The notes: generated by a model from the letters alone, not told the origin. A DNA stretch of 64,000 nt from Rhynchonema sp. JSB1_4 (GCA_030248065.1 JASAMV010004128.1:17047-81046), one strand, 5' to 3'. Counted from the stretch's first letter, positions 1 through 20,409 are shown. Numbers and translations are program-made.

Positions 1-21
1 TCGCCATGCCTATTCTCTCAG

Positions 22-149
22 TAGATTGTGTCGACACGTACGAGTTCTGCGCGCATCCAACATCGATCTATTGGTGCACGAATGACCCGGGCAGCTACTG
101 GAACAAATGGATGGTCGAACGATGTCAGAGAACGTGTGGCAAGTGTTGA
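22..149 (+). CDS. Terminal exon of a ShKT-domain protein (partial)
   Basis: The exon follows an acceptor (ctctcag, ending at 21) and runs to TGA at 147-149. It encodes about 41 residues with six cysteines ending in RCQRTCGKC, the order and spacing of a ShKT domain (three disulphides; common in secreted nematode and cnidarian proteins, often as a C-terminal tail of astacins, tyrosinases or peroxidases). The remainder of the gene lies left of the window, so the partner domain is unknown. An aromatic-rich middle (YW, W, YWNKWM) fits the fold. The ShKT assignment is from the visible cysteine pattern; any catalytic or toxin role is not inferred. Confidence 0.72.
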
Positions 150-231
150 TTGACGCGACGGGTGATTATGCGAGTACGACACTGTTTTTTACTGGACTGA
201 CAAAATACTCGCGCTTAGAATGCATATAGTA

Positions 232-365
232 CAGTCTATCCTCTGTGTAGTGAATCGCTCCGGACTCTACATTTCGTTCACTGTGGTACCATGGAGCGGT
301 AACGGCATGGTTTGGGACCAAAGTGGTGTTCACTACTGAGGCTACCTAATACAGAGGGTAGACTG
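232..365. mobile_element. Short Tc1/mariner-type MITE
   Basis: Imperfect terminal inverted repeats (CAGTCTATCCTCTGT at the left, its complement with one change at the right) enclose about 134 bp. TA flanks both ends (230-231 and 366-367), as expected for a Tc1/mariner target duplication. An inner pair (GTAGTGAA / TTCACTAC) extends the hairpin. No coding capacity. From 368 to about 570 nothing else is seen. Confidence 0.6.
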
Positions 366-570
366 TAAATGTTTTTATGTGCAGGCTTGGTGTTAATCAT
401 TTTACTCCTGTTGTAGACTTCGGTGTGGTTTCTTCGGTGTTTTCAAATAGAAGTGCAATCTCTTGGTGCATAAAACATAAACAAATCATTTTTGGACCTG
501 TGCGGTATCCGCTTTATGCTGAGTGAGACGTAGCAAAGACCTGACATGTGCAGAATTGGATGACAATCGT

Positions 571-2066
571 TTAAAGCAGGTCCCCAACCACATCGTATTT
601 CACGGTGGCATACATACACGCGATGTATCTGTCTTTGGGTGCGCACATTTTGGTCAAATTGTCGACAAAACTGCGGTAGTTCGTCCGTTGACCGCCCCTC
701 TCAAGCACACTGCACATTTTCGTGCACTGCAATCGCGTTTGCGTCGAAATCTGGTCACGTTCAAGCAAATGCACAAGCATGGTGAACGAGCCCTGAAACA
801 CGCAGTCACTATTGCCTAGCTTCAGAACTGCGAAAAATTCCAAGATTTGCACATGTTCTCGCAACTGTAAATTTGCTTGTTTGTTGTCACCGAGTGAATA
901 ATGTGACAGATCGCGGTCGACTGTGAAATTCGCGAAAAGCAGTTGTGTCACATGCAATAAACTGCCAAACTCAACCACGTTCTTGCGACATGATTGTGCT
1001 AGATTTTGTGTTCAGATTTAGTACCACAAATAATTCATCGTAAATGCCGACGTTTCGCGAGAAAGAGCAAGTTTTCGTTACATAACAAGACCGTTCCTCA
1101 TTTCAATACTTGACTTTTCCGGGTCAATACCAACTGAACTAACATATTTCAAATGTTTCGAGTATTTGACGTAGTTGTTGTCCCTGCGCAGTTCATCCTC
1201 TGTCGGCGTGCACATTCTCACGGCCAATGTGGAGGGCGTGTCTGTGTTGGCGAGACTGCAGTCAGATTCGAGCCGATTGCCTCCGATGGCTTCGATGTGT
1301 TTGGCGTGTTTGCGCGCCTCGTCCACCCCCGCCCGACACACGTCGCAGTAGTGGCTGCAGAAGAATATGGTTCACCAGGTCATCATCACTGCACTGCGAA
1401 TGCACCAGATGGCCACGTTATTCCGAAAACCGTCACGAGATTGTTTAATGTTCATAAAAATGACCAAAATTCGTCAGCCGGTCGCAGCGTTGCACAGCGG
1501 GTAAATTTAGCGGGATTATTCGGAGCTGTGTACCCAGGCAATGCACAAAACTACGACGTGCAGGCCGTATCAACCTGAGGGCAAACACTGCAGCTACGAC
1601 TGCTGCGGTTCGACAATACGAATTGGCAAAAGCAGTTTTTGTTTGGGCCGTACAGAACCTTGCGATAGAGTTGGGAGAACAAATTTCGACCACCGTAAAA
1701 CCTATTCCCTTTGCCTTGCCGTTGTCCAACCATAGTTCTGGTCGTAGTGTTTGCATTCAGTGATACGCGGCACACATGGTGACAAGGTAGTTTATTTAAC
1801 TACGTGCTGTAGTATTCATAACAAATGCAATGCTCATTATTTTATCAAGACCATGTTTTGCGTTGTTGTATCATGTCCCTGAGTTCAGCGTTGGTGCTGG
1901 GCGGACACCATTCGTATCCGGTGGCAGTGATGTTTTCGCAGAACGGCAGTGCCGACGCCCCACCCTCGAATCGACCCCTGGTGCACGGCAGGTCCGTTCC
2001 CAGCTGGATGAAGGCCTCAAGGTACGGGTTCTTCAGCGGTTTCAACAGTTTTACGTGCAGCTGCAA
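571..2066 (-). other. Coding-like minus-strand exons, unassigned
   Basis: Three minus-strand reading frames look like exons. 978-571 is open for 135 codons. About 1356-1078 begins after a cag acceptor and contains HYCDVC, nine residues, then H-x2-H, a possible C2H2-type zinc knuckle. About 2060-1850 begins after ttgcag and encodes LHVKLLKPLKNPYLEAFIQL and a cysteine-containing stretch. They lie downstream of the S1-like exon at 2690-2880 on the same strand and may belong to one gene. I could not join them in phase, so the grouping is inference. No product is assigned. Confidence 0.25.
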
Positions 2067-2522
2067 TCGCGGTACCGATTAAATCGACTTACACGTCTAA
2101 ACAACGTTTAATACCTGCAATTCGACGGCTATGCACTTTTCAGGTGCATCAAGGATCGGGGTTTGGTGCGTAATGTAGGTGTGGCACCGCGCACTAGATG
2201 CAAGCAAAATGCACACCGAGGTCTTCGTCAAAGTCCTCAGAGGACGGATATGTAAACATGCGGCTTCTCGAATGAACATAAAACGAAATTTTGTATCTTA
2301 GAGCACGATCAGAGACCCACATTGACATCGTAACAGCCGGGGAACGATATGTTGCTCCATTCACCGTCCGGGTCCTGCACCTTCAACGAATTCGATTGAT
2401 CCTCATCGCGTCGTGATCCGATCGATAATTGAATCGAATCCTCGTCAATTACGTCGAATCGATTCCTGCCCGTCGGACACGGCTGGGGAATTTGTGGCGT
2501 TTTTGGTTGATTTCGGGACCAT

Positions 2523-2600
2523 ATGGTGCATGCGCACTGATGATGACCTGGGGCACCGCCTCAGTTTGCTGCAGCCAGTCGAAACGGGCAATCAGAAAGC
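2523..2600. repeat. Dispersed repeat, copy of 59,215-59,290
   Basis: The stretch GCACTGATGATGACCTGG plus flanks, including CAGTCGAAACGGGCAA, recurs at about 59,215-59,290 with the same order and small differences. A third, inverted relative (CACCAGGTCATCATCACTGC) is at about 1374-1393, and the core CACCAGGTCATC appears again near 51,010. The 59-kb copy is in the intron of a Pmp3-like gene. No terminal repeats or target duplications were recognised. Confidence 0.55.
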
Positions 2601-2689
2601 ATAATTATCTAATGGCGCAAATTACAATGGGGGTACCCGTGGTGCGATTATGAAACACCATATTACGCTGGGTTCATGCAGTAGCTAAC

Positions 2690-2880
2690 CTGTGCTTTGA
2701 TGTCACGGATCTTAGCTACCACAATATCGCCCCGACTCGGTTGCAGATCACAGAACAGCAGAAAGGCTGATAAATAGACAAACTGATCGAAATATTGGAT
2801 CATGGCCATGCTGGCTGCCGATTTGCTGAATTCTGGGGTTTGGTGATCGAACAAAGTTGAGATGGAACCATTTGTGGATT
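2690..2880 (-). CDS. Exon resembling the S1 region of TTC14 (tentative)
   Basis: Read on the minus strand, an acceptor (tttcacag) at 2881-2888 and a GTTAGC donor bracket 191 bp that stay open. The translated end, CDLQPSRGDIVVAKIRDIKAQ in short, resembles the segment of TTC14 that leads into its S1 RNA-binding domain (a hydrophobic run, then R-GDIV-x-x-I-x-x-I). Neighbouring minus-strand exons to the left could be the rest. Only this short similarity supports the name; an unrelated S1 or OB protein would look the same at this length. Confidence 0.3.
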
Positions 2881-3199
2881 CTGTGAAAGTGAAATGAATT
2901 TTGCAATCAGATTGGCTGTCGGCGACGGAGGAGAAAAAAAAACAAATTTGACACAGTCCTCCGCGTAATTCTGAGAAGGGTAGGGGATGTTGTTTGGATG
3001 CATTCGCGGAGGCTGCAGACCTTGTCCAGCAACTGGCGCTAGCATGACCTCAAACAAGGTATAGGCACAGCTGCTGCAACACTGGTGTGATGTGTTCCAC
3101 TCTTACGCGAAGCGTTTCTGTCGTAGCGCCCAGAATTTGGTATTTCGTGAACTGGTGGGTGGCGATAGAATCTTCTTTCTTTATCTGAAACGCGTGTTG

Positions 3200-4348
3200 C
3201 GTAATTACTCACAACATCAACAACGCAGTCAAACTTTGACTTGGCAAATAAAAAGGTGAGAATTCTGTCGCTTCATACCATGAAAAATTGTGGTCTAAAC
3301 TCACATTTAGTGTCGTGCGCATAAACTTGACTTTCTTTATCTCTGGTTCACAGACGCAGCTTACTTTCAGTTCTGCAGCGAAGTCATGTGAAACTCGTCG
3401 CAGCATGGGTTCGAAACAGGCCGACTGTGTTTATAAAAAAGCATGCACCACTTCATGCTTGTATGAACAACACTAATATTCCAAAGACACTTGCCATACA
3501 CCTCTGCTTGTGTGTTCGTTTGCATGCTATATTTGATGTAGCAATCATTTTTTGTACGAGTTCCCCCTGCACAACCGCAGTGAAAGTCGATTGCCACTCA
3601 ATACTGCAATGACGCGTTTACGTCACTATACTGATTGTTGATTTTTACTTCACTTAACGTGGTTTAAAAATGTATAGAAAAATTGCATAATGTAAGTCAC
3701 GACACCGCCAAATAATAAACGACACCCAGACTTCGAATCTTGGGATAAGACAAAACTAAGGTACAGTAAAAACAAAACTAAATGAAAGTACCGTCATGCT
3801 TAGCACACAATATGAATAAGTTTTCCACAAATTTTGCCTTAACCATTGAAAATGAAACACCATGGTCACCAAGTTCCACATAATGACCCGAATACTTCTG
3901 TCTGCGTGACTGCACAATGGTAAGGTGTTTTACTAGACACACACTGTCTGGCACAGGCACGTTTTCCATATCAATAATAATAAATATATTTAAAATTGAC
4001 AAACGAAACAAGAATTGTTTAGAAACCGCTAAAGTACGTCTGCAACAGTTGTAAGCGCACAAATTTCACAACACGCTTAGTTGAATTTTAACGGAAATTG
4101 GAACTAAAATGTTGGTGTGTGCACGATTCTTAAAATTCTTTTTGGAAGCATCACATAACCGGAAAATTCCGAATAAGCCCAATAAATCCGCAAATTACAA
4201 ACACAACCTTGGGCAACTCGATCGAAGCTTAGTTGGAAACCTTTGTGTAGTAACCAACCATACTTGCACCAGGTTATCAAGCATGCATTTTTACAATGCG
4301 GACATGTCATATGGCAATCAGTTTACTCATCAGAGCGGCATAAATATT
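3200..4348. other. AT-rich stretch without a recognised gene
   Basis: Open frames here are short and overlap in several phases without splice-supported continuity. No terminal repeats were found. It lies between the leftmost minus-strand exons and the 3' end of the rabphilin gene. Confidence 0.5.
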
Positions 4349-4550
4349 GGGTGGTATGTTCGAAATGGTGTAAACGTCTGTTGTGCGTAAAGATCGGTGA
4401 AAGCTCGATCGAAAGCTCGGTCGGTGTAAGTTCGGTGTAAATATGAAACACTGTCTGCTGTTAACGTGAAAGGTTTCATGTTTACAGCGAGCTTACACCG
4501 ACGGAGCTTTACATCCAACTGACGTTTACACCGTTTCGAAATTTGCACCC
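4349..4550. mobile_element. Foldback MITE, family of the 55,119 element
   Basis: Ends are inverted copies: GGGTGGTATGTTCGAAATGG at the left and the complement of CGTTTCGAAATTTGCACCC at the right. The repeated word GGTGTAAA and its complement TTTACACC recur through both arms. A related element at 55,119-55,375 has the same ends. Non-coding. It sits just beyond the rabphilin stop codon. Confidence 0.75.
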
Positions 4551-4615
4551 ATTCTCATTGGACAAACAATGGATTTAGGTTATAGGGTTGTGGTGACCCC
4601 CTTCCGGAGCATAAT

Positions 4616-12026
<7,411 letters not shown>

Positions 12027-12070
12027 CAGGGCTGAAAGAATAAGCACAACAGATTATGGATGTACCGTAG

Positions 12071-12212
12071 AGCCCTTAACTATACTTCGTTCTCTGAAAG
12101 AACAGAGAACAAATTCTCGCTTGGTGATTGGCTGCTGGACGCGCGACAGCGAATCAGCACGTGAGAATTTGTTCTCTGTTCTCTCAGAGAACGAAGTATA
12201 GTTAGGGCTTTA
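12071..12212. mobile_element. Foldback MITE just upstream of rabphilin
   Basis: Two arms of about 47 bp are near-perfect inverted copies (AGCCCTTAACTATACTTCGT at the left; its complement ending in GTTAGGGCTTT at the right), separated by a loop of about 45 bp. Non-coding. It begins 45 bp upstream of the predicted rabphilin start codon, so it lies in the presumed promoter or 5' UTR. Confidence 0.75.
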
Positions 12213-12215
12213 AAC

Positions 12216-12560
12216 TCGGAATGCAAGTGGCCTGGGCTCTATCAATTCACTGACACCATTTGGGGACTGTATTCCGGGGATTCTATTTTTAATCACTGCC
12301 CGAATCTGAAAAATATGGTTCAAAGAAATACCCCAAAAATACGTTTGAAGGTGGTTATTTTCTTATCATATGTAGTTCTTCGTCGTTTTTCTCAACTGAA
12401 GGCATAATCATTTAACCGAATAACAACGGGGACGGTACCTGTGTACATCACATATTGTATTAGGCTTTGAAAATACTTTACTGTATGGCGGAATTCGTTG
12501 GGGGTTTCTATTCCGGGTGCTGTATTCCGCAGCGCTTAATTGTAGGTTTCTACGGTATTG
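12216..12560. repeat. Degraded member of the CTCTATTAATTCACTGAC repeat family
   Basis: Contains gggctctatcaattcactga, a TATTCCGGGG motif, and tattccgggtgctgtattcc near the right end. The same words occur in denser form at 36,510-36,905 and at 63,690-63,740. Ends and target duplications are not clear. Confidence 0.45.
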
Positions 12561-14948
12561 TCGGAAGTTAAATCATGTGTCAACTACCAAATGTTTGCAG
12601 TAAATTTTTCGGCTTTAACAGACGAGCGAGGTGCAAAGCGTAGCCGATGAGAACACATTTGGCTAATTTAGGGCACACAAACTAAATTGACATTGCAGGA
12701 CTGCGGCAGGAGATTCCATTGGACACAATGTTTGTCTACCGACGCGGTTGCACCAAACAAAAGCGAAAAACATCACCTAATTTGCGAGCTGACGCTTCCG
12801 CGTTAATTTCCGTTTCCCCGACGGCCTGACATACAGTACAACGTTTGTATAAAAATCAAACAACTCAGAGCAGCTTATCAGATAATCACCATGGGCGGGT
12901 TGGTTTGGACGTATAGGTACACATTAACAAGTGTGCCGCAAAGAGCCCAGTGGCCTGAGCATAATGCTGTGCAGGCATACATCTTGCAGCTGCAGGTATA
13001 CCACCCAGCGCTTTGTATGTCCTCATTGTTTATGTTTGCTTAATGTGCATCAGCAGCTCATTATAAGCTGCCCGCAGCTTTCATCCTACTTTTATGTTCT
13101 GGTAGAAAAAAACAGGCACAGTAGTTTCGGGGCTCTGTTTGGCTACATGTTGATAGGTCATGTGAAGAAAATGCGAAATAAACATGGCAACAACGTGCGT
13201 GGCTATTGTTGGCATGAGCCAAAAAAAGTGTGCCAATATGTCAGGTGTATAAACTGAAGACTTCCCCAAGCTTCAGGCATATTAATTGAAGCCGAACCAG
13301 TTCAGACACGGCTTACATACTCGTTTATGTACATGGTATTGAAATAAAGTTCAAGCATAAGGTTTTAGCGCCCGAACTATCAAAGCCCCAAATTTCTGGA
13401 ACCAAACATGAAATTGGAGGGCCTCATAATCTCCAAGCTTATGCATGCCCAAAAATTCATCGAAGTTTATGAAGACAGCGGCACGCCCTCAAAGGCAGTC
13501 AAATGCGCTTATCATTGCACTGTTTAGAACAAAGGAAGTTTTTTCACTCACCAAAAATGCGATTCAAATCTTTGCATGTGCGGTACATTACGTTTCGTGG
13601 CGTGCGGCTTAGATGACACTGACTGACACTCATGAATGAATACTGCTAAAATCGGCTGAGCTGTGATTAGTAAAAAATAGTAGTGCTACATACATACAGG
13701 GGGCAATCGAGGAAGCAGAAACACTCTCTAAACCGATTGCTTTCAGAGCTTCATTTTGTAATCAGCTTAATGGACACTCTGTGCCTATAGGTCCAAGGGT
13801 TTCGACCAAAAAGTACGGACAAACTTGTACTAAGCGCACGCCAAATCTCACATGGATGAACAAGATTGCATTAGTTAGTGGGTGTACTCGAGGCATGCTG
13901 ATCACCCACTTAGACAAATTTGCAGCTTGCATCGGGCGTATGGGAAGAGGGAATAAAAATACACGCATTCTTAACGGACGGTTATAATACGGGTAACGAC
14001 GCATGGTTGACATCATTAGGCGAAGTTCCGATCTCTGTCAGGTTAAATGACGTGTACATACACCGCTTTCAGAAGAACATATTCCGGCGTTTTGGCTAAA
14101 CTTTGACCTGCTTGCTCTTCGTGACACATGTGATGCTCATGCTGATGTGCGCTCTTTTACAGACTATCGGAAGATGCAGAAGATCTGGCTTTATGTATAT
14201 TGAGCTGCTAATCAGTCGACGCAAATTAGCGGACCTTAATTTTCACTAAAAAGCACCAGATTGCTTGCTCAAGTGAGCAAAAGCATCATACACCTGATAT
14301 CACTTCCTCGTCGAAGGCTGTCCGTAACTACTTAGATCACGCAGTTGATTGTGATCCAATCCAATCAAAAGGTTGCGCGTGTGCCCATCAGCACAGTTCA
14401 GCACTTATGTTGATCGTGTACAAGTGCATCACCTGGCATATCCTTGTCACACAGCGACGTGGGTGTTGGTGTCTGTCTATGGCACACCAATAGCGGTGCA
14501 CTGCAGCTGTTCGCACGTGGCTTCAACCGAACGACGGTCAAATGCGTTGTGGTCATCACCCAATCATCTGTTGCTGCTGACGTCGCAGCATTGTTGTTGG
14601 ACGCAAAATGGTAGGACAGGATTGGCGTTAGCCTTGTTGCTGCCGCTGCTGAATTATTCATATTGCAAGGCTGCTGAGACGCTGAGATTTTGGAATGATT
14701 AGCACTGGCACGGACACCATGGCTGTTGGGACGGCACTTGCCAACGCTCGCACTGATGTATGGGATCATCGTGTGTGCGTAGGGCACTTAGTGGCACACA
14801 CATAGGGGCTAGGGGCACATGTGGGCGCACTATAGCAGCAGAAAGACACACGAAAATGAAATTACACCGAGGTGCTCCTTCTGTACACGCTACACCTGTG
14901 CATGTGCACATGTCATGTTCGGCTTCGGAGTTCCAGCATACACCAAAG
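12561..14948. other. Gene-poor stretch
   Basis: No frame here is supported by splice signals and recognisable protein. Open frames of about 110-130 codons near 14,373-14,787 overlap on opposite strands and look like chance. No terminal repeats identified. Confidence 0.45.
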
Positions 14949-15314
14949 CAAGGGCCGATCCAGGGGGGCCATAGGGGCCATGGCCCCCTTTGATCTACTT
15001 GCCCATGAAGGGGGCACCGTTTCGGAAGAAAGAAGGAAAAAGGACCCCCTAAATCGCAGGATTTTCTCTCTGATACACTTCGAAAGTCCAGACACACTCA
15101 TTTTCAGTGAAATGTGGCTTTCGAGCACGCAAAAGGTGTCAAAATTTCGCGCGCTTCGCACGCATTGTCAAATTTTGTCCTATATTTGGTGTAAACAGCG
15201 TGAAATTCTAAACAAGCACTGGACAAAACGACTGTTCAAAAATAGAACAAGCACTGGATAAAAATGACTTTTTGGATTTGGCCACCCCTTGGCCAAAAGC
15301 TGGATCCGCCACTG
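14949..15314. mobile_element. hAT-type MITE with 8-bp target duplication
   Basis: The element starts CAAGGGCCGATCCAGG and ends CTGGATCCGCCACTG. It is flanked by CACCAAAG on both sides (14,941-14,948 and 15,315-15,322), an 8-bp duplication typical of hAT. A second copy lies inverted at 29,306-29,697 and a tail fragment at 8514-8567. It contains palindromic GCGCGAAGCGCGC-like words and no open protein. Confidence 0.85.
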
Positions 15315-15555
15315 CACCAAAGCGCAAGACAATCTGAGTGAAAATATGTACAGTACGTGAGTTGGAGATACTCTGCGGGCAATATCCGAAAAGAATTTAT
15401 ACTTTATTTTCTTGCTCAATGCTGCGCGATGAGAGTGAATTCCGGTGCGAACGCGTCATGACAGAAAATTGAATGAGACACCAATGAAGAAATTATTGCA
15501 GTTTCCGTTGACGCAGAACGATAACCCAGCAGATTGTGGGTTTGAATCCGTGTTG

Positions 15556-16095
15556 TCAAGCTTTTTGAACGGCGAGCAAAGCTTTGCAGTCAAATGATGG
15601 CTGAACTGCATTTACTGTACCCAACAGTGTCTGATGACCAAGAGAGAAAGTGTTTTGTTCCGGATTAATGTGGTCGACTTCGGCAAGTAAAGCGTAAAAA
15701 ATACTGACTCGCTCACAAAACTGCGGGCGGATCATCTGCGTATGATGTATCCACGCAATTGTGCTTGCCTCCAAATGCTCGCCGGAAACGGCTCGTTTTG
15801 ATGGCAGCAGCAAGCACGCAATGTGCGCTGACCAACAATCTGTGGTCGAGTCCCTCATTACCATGTTGTGCATGCTTGAATGGATCGTTTTAATGGCAAG
15901 TTTCGTGTGCCAGGTTTTGTGAGACAGCCTCTGGATAATTATAGCACCACGCGTAAAAGCACCTGCATACGCCAACCATTTTTTAAACGCACAGCGACGA
16001 CGACTACGCAACTTGCTCGCAAGACTTTCGTCAGAACAGGTAGAACTTATGGGTGTCATCTTGGGCGATTTTTGCCTGACGTTGGTTTGAAGCAC
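15556..16095 (-). other. Open frame of 179 codons, unassigned
   Basis: The longest clean frame in the gene-poor interval. The translation (for example TTDCWSAHIACLLLPSKR, then PQFCERVSIFYALLAEVDHI) is not low complexity, but I do not recognise it. An overlapping plus-strand frame of 128 codons (15,880-16,266) competes with it. It may be a degenerate transposon protein or chance. Confidence 0.2.
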
Positions 16096-17954
16096 AATGA
16101 TGTCTCACAAGGTTTAATAATCAAACGCACCTGTTTGATTCTTCGGCGTGTGTTTCATGAGTTTGTTGTTGTTGAGCCGAATCGGAGCCAGCGGTTGCGA
16201 CTGAGCCGTGGTCATTTTTATACAGAGACCGTTTATGCCCTATATTTCATGATGGTAATTTTTTAGTACACCGAAAGAGCGATCCTTTGCTCATGGGCAT
16301 GTCACATGATTATGCCAAATCTGAAGAAAACCAACTTGGGCAGTTACAAAATCGAGACAAAACAAAAAAAAATAACCTAATGTTTTAGTATGGCCGCAGT
16401 GCTGTTTCGGCATGGCCACAGTGCTCCACGCAATCGAGCAACAACCTCAATGGGTTTGCCTTCTGCTCTCACTTTCGATATCATGAAAGGTGCTTGGCGT
16501 TAACGCTTCCAAACAGTGGAAAACAGCGTGTGTGCGGGCAAGGCAGCAGGTCATTTTGGTCGGAAATTAAAAACGAACATAAAGAACAACGTCGTGGAAG
16601 CAAATGAATATATAAGCCCATTGTCGGATAGTTGACGGACGTCCTTGACATACATACACCACAGTTTCATTAATGGAAGGATGGTCATTTGAGCGGGCCC
16701 ACATGAACGCAGGGCACTAATTTATTCAGATGTCAAATGAGGTGAGTCAACCATCATACATTAAGCCCAGGTGTCAGAACACCGCCGTCATTTTGAAGCG
16801 CCCACTGTAGCAGGGCGGCAATTACCGCGGCACAAACGTCGTTATGGCCTGTCAAACAACACAAGGGATCCGAGCGAGACGGATTGAACCACCGACAAAC
16901 ATGATATAAATACTGCATACATACCATACGCAGATAAAGACGTGATCAGCTTTTGTGTCCAGCAAAAAGATTTGTTCGCGAAGGGGCATAGTCTCGGTTC
17001 TTTTGTAGTCGTGGTAATAGTGTTCTAGCGCACGCGACAAGTCGGAATTTACAAAAAAAAGATTGAAAGGCTGAGCTCAGCCGGCCTCACCACAGCAGCT
17101 CGCGGACACTTAAATTAAAAATATAGTTTGCTCTCGTTGAGAGATGAAAATTTTTTCGATGAAAGCTCAAGATAATATTCTTAATTGAACTGAAAACAAT
17201 TGGAGGCAACGCTGAACAAACGGCGAAAGGGCCATCATGTAACGACTGAGCGGGATGCAGCTCGCATATCAATTGAATTTGGCGCAAAACCTTTGTGTCC
17301 TCGGGACACCGATAAATACGTACATATATGTATAGTTAAGTAAACACCGGGTTACTGAAAAACAAAGGTGGAGTCAAACAGAACACTATGCAGTTAGAAG
17401 ACTGGACAATCCAGGAAGAGGAGACCAATGCCGTTTGATGAGTTGGCGTCGCTTGATGGCACAAAAAGCGATAACAACAACTTGGTTCGTCGCTCTCCAA
17501 CCGACGCGTTTTTTTGTTAACTTTGCTGGCTTGTCATTTTTGGCCACCCTGTACGCGCACGCACGCAGCACTTTTTTTGTGCGCCGGCTGTATCACATAG
17601 TTTTTGTGATGTTTGTTCGACCGATAATATGACAAAACGTGCACGACAAAAATGCGCATTCTAATCATGTACGATTCAACTGGAAAAGGACAATGCAGGG
17701 GGTCACTTACACACCATAAGGACATCTATCCCATACTTGATGAGAACAGAGGGTAAAATAAAAACACGTAAAGTATTGTATATCCATAGTACATGCAATG
17801 TGGTACTATGGTATATAAGAAAACTTTTTTCGAACAGGGGATTACCCATCAGATACCTAAGCAAGGAAACCTAGGGTTGTGAGACATCGTCGCTCTTTGT
17901 CACATGGTCGCGCGTTTTGTGAATTACAACATATTCGGCTGTTAGGGAAAGCTG

Positions 17955-18016
17955 GAAGCCTAAGCCGAAGTGTAGGCCTAAGCCCAATCGCCTAAGCCTA
18001 AGCCTTAGCCTAAACT
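17955..18016. repeat. Degenerate interstitial TTAGGC (nematode telomere-like) tract
   Basis: The sequence gcctaagcctaagccttagc and neighbouring copies (taggcctaagccc, tagcctaaac) are imperfect tandem forms of GCCTAA, the complement of TTAGGC. A shorter piece, tttaggcttaggcaggc, is near 23,010. TTAGGC is the usual nematode telomere unit, so this is a lineage hint. It could also be chance decay of a simple repeat. Confidence 0.5.
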
Positions 18017-18129
18017 GAAGCTTGTTGAAAATACGCGCGACCAAGTCAAAACGCGCGACGATGTCCCCGGACCGAAACCTAGTGTACGCGCACTGTGAAT
18101 CGGTACGTATTTTAGACTGTCGACCCAAA

Positions 18130-19900
18130 ACCTTAGCCTTGTACTTGACCTAAGAACCTAGAGTTGGGCAAATGTAGAACCGTTTCTTTTGCTACAACAT
18201 CACAACAAGCCGGCACGTTGGCACAAACTTTAGGACATGGCTGAACTGTTTTAATCACTTGAACGCCGATGTCATTCTCACTGTCGTGCGTGTGTTCAAA
18301 AATGAGAGAAAAGTCTCAGGGTAGCAGGCCCTGTTTCAGCAAAACAAAAAACTCCGATAAAGCAGCAACCAAATGGACAAATTTTTGGTCATGCATGATA
18401 TCGGTCATGCGGCCTCGGTATGGGACACATTGGGCGCCAAAAATGGAGGCGCTGTACAGTAGTATGGTGGGCCGAAAGGGGTCGTGTGTTTAGAATATGA
18501 ATTGGCGATCGATGCATGAAACCCAAGAATGGAAGCCAACTTCTTTAGTTTATTGGACACATTTTTGTCATGAAAAATATTGTTGATAGTTTAGGAAATG
18601 GACTGCTCCCGCTTGTGACGGTAAAGCTAATTCTGGAATGGTTGACTTGGTTCTGGTCGACGCACGTCGTTGACGTAACTTTGAGACAATTTTACCCTTA
18701 TTAGCCCGCCGTTCAAACTTGCTATCATGATGTGAAGGATGCTTGTCAACCACACTAGAGTCGGCCGAATTTGGCTTGTTGCACCACTGCGCAAGTTGTC
18801 GTCATGCAGCGCAGCCAAGAAAAGACCGAGAAAAAACTGTAGTCCATTGAAATGAGCTGAAAATACAGGTCTGACTGCCAAAGCAGTGTGGGAGGTGGTG
18901 CCATATTCCTGCACACGTGCACACGAATAAGGTATGGAACATAGGTAATGTATGCAAGCTGGAAACTAAATTCCCCAACCCTGCTTGTGCTTGCTGCTGC
19001 AGAAACGAACCAAGACATAGTACATACTACATACATATGTGCAGCTGGCACAGCAGAAATTCAACATATTGCTGCCGCACAGCCTAACCTACAAACATTG
19101 TTCAGCATAAACAGGTTCAGGGATTGTCTGCGCAAGCTCGGAGTCAGAATAGGAGTACTGAACTGAACAGAGATATAATGCTCATTGATGCGCACGGCAT
19201 TAATATTCTAAGTCGGGGGCTGGTGCCCAACGTCAGCTATGGCAAATCAAGAATGTTCAAGTGGCGTGCGGTACAAAGCACGCTCGCTCGCATGCTTGTA
19301 CATATCTGTTAGTCAATACACCTTGGCTGATATAAAACGTGTTCCACAACCATTTTAAGGAACCGAGCTGAGCTTTTACAAGAGTTATGTTACGTTGCGC
19401 TCCGAAAACTTAGGCTTTTACAATGCCGAACAACTTTTGGGTCACCCTGTAGATGTACGCTCAATTGTATTTGTGTGGCGCCGGTATTGTGCAGTAATGG
19501 CGCTTTTGGCGGCAGTGTTTGGCAGCAGCAAGTTTGTTGTGTGTTGCGTGTGCTGCGGAAAGATTTAGGCTCGCATGCCCGGCTTGGCTTGTGCCTGTGC
19601 GTACATATGCACAAACTTTCCATGGCCGATAAATTACGTATCAGTAGTAACCTGCAATATCAATACAGTTGTTTCTACTGCTTTTGCTGTGTATCAAACG
19701 CACAAAAACGTGCAAGGGACGTTTTTTTCAGAACAGATGCAGAAATATTTCTATAGCTTTTAGAATTTGCACACGTTCTACAACAGGAGGAGGAAAAGCA
19801 CTCCAACGGCGAGGAAAAATCAGCAATGCGTGCAAAGTGTACCCTTTCGTGTGGAAAATTAACTAAAACGTGGCAATGTTTCGAAATCTATTGTATGTAT
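18130..19900. other. Gene-poor stretch
   Basis: Only short overlapping frames; no splice-supported exon, RNA gene or terminal repeat was recognised. Scattered TACATACATATG-type words are simple-sequence in character. Confidence 0.4.
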
Positions 19901-19904
19901 AAGG

Positions 19905-20409
19905 GCGGACTAAGGGTGGGCTTAGGTTGAATCCGGAAATCGGAATCCGGAAATATTTCCGGAAAACGCATTATTTTTGCATGTAAATTCTTGTATTTGA
20001 AATATTTCCGGAGCTCAGAAATGTTTCGTATTTTTGCATGCAAATTATTTCCGGGTTCCGGATTCCGGATTTAACCCAAGTTCGCCCTTAGGTTGAACAC
20101 GGAATCCGGAAATATTTACATGCAAAAACTTCGATCTATTTCCGGATGCGGAACAGCATCTGCGTTTTCCGGAAATATTTCCGGATTCCGGTTTCCGGAT
20201 GAAATATGAAAAACGCAGCACTCTGAAATGTTTTGCATTCCTTTGAAAACACAGTGAACTGAAATCTGGTTGAAGGTTAATTCCGTGTTTCGCAAAATTC
20301 ATCCGGAAATCGGAATCCGGAAAACGCAAAAATAAAAATTTCATCCGGAAACCGAAATCCGGAAATATTTCCGGATTCCGGATTCGTGTTCAACCTAAGT
20401 TCGCCCTAA
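19905..20409. repeat. CCGGAAATATTT palindromic repeat cluster
   Basis: Many copies of AATCCGGAAATATTTCCGG and ATTCCGGAAA in both orientations. Outer ends are inverted (gggcttaggttgaatccgg at the left; gttcaacctaagttcgccct at the right), with an internal junction near 20,085-20,100 (aagttcgcccttaggttgaa) that looks like the boundary of two adjacent copies. Non-coding; a MITE family with internal tandem expansion is the likeliest reading. Confidence 0.6.

Noticed and set aside
15530..15570. Possible tRNA T-arm (gtgggtttgaatccgtg)
   Set aside because: No matching acceptor stem, D-arm or anticodon arm was found around it. No tRNA is called anywhere in the window.
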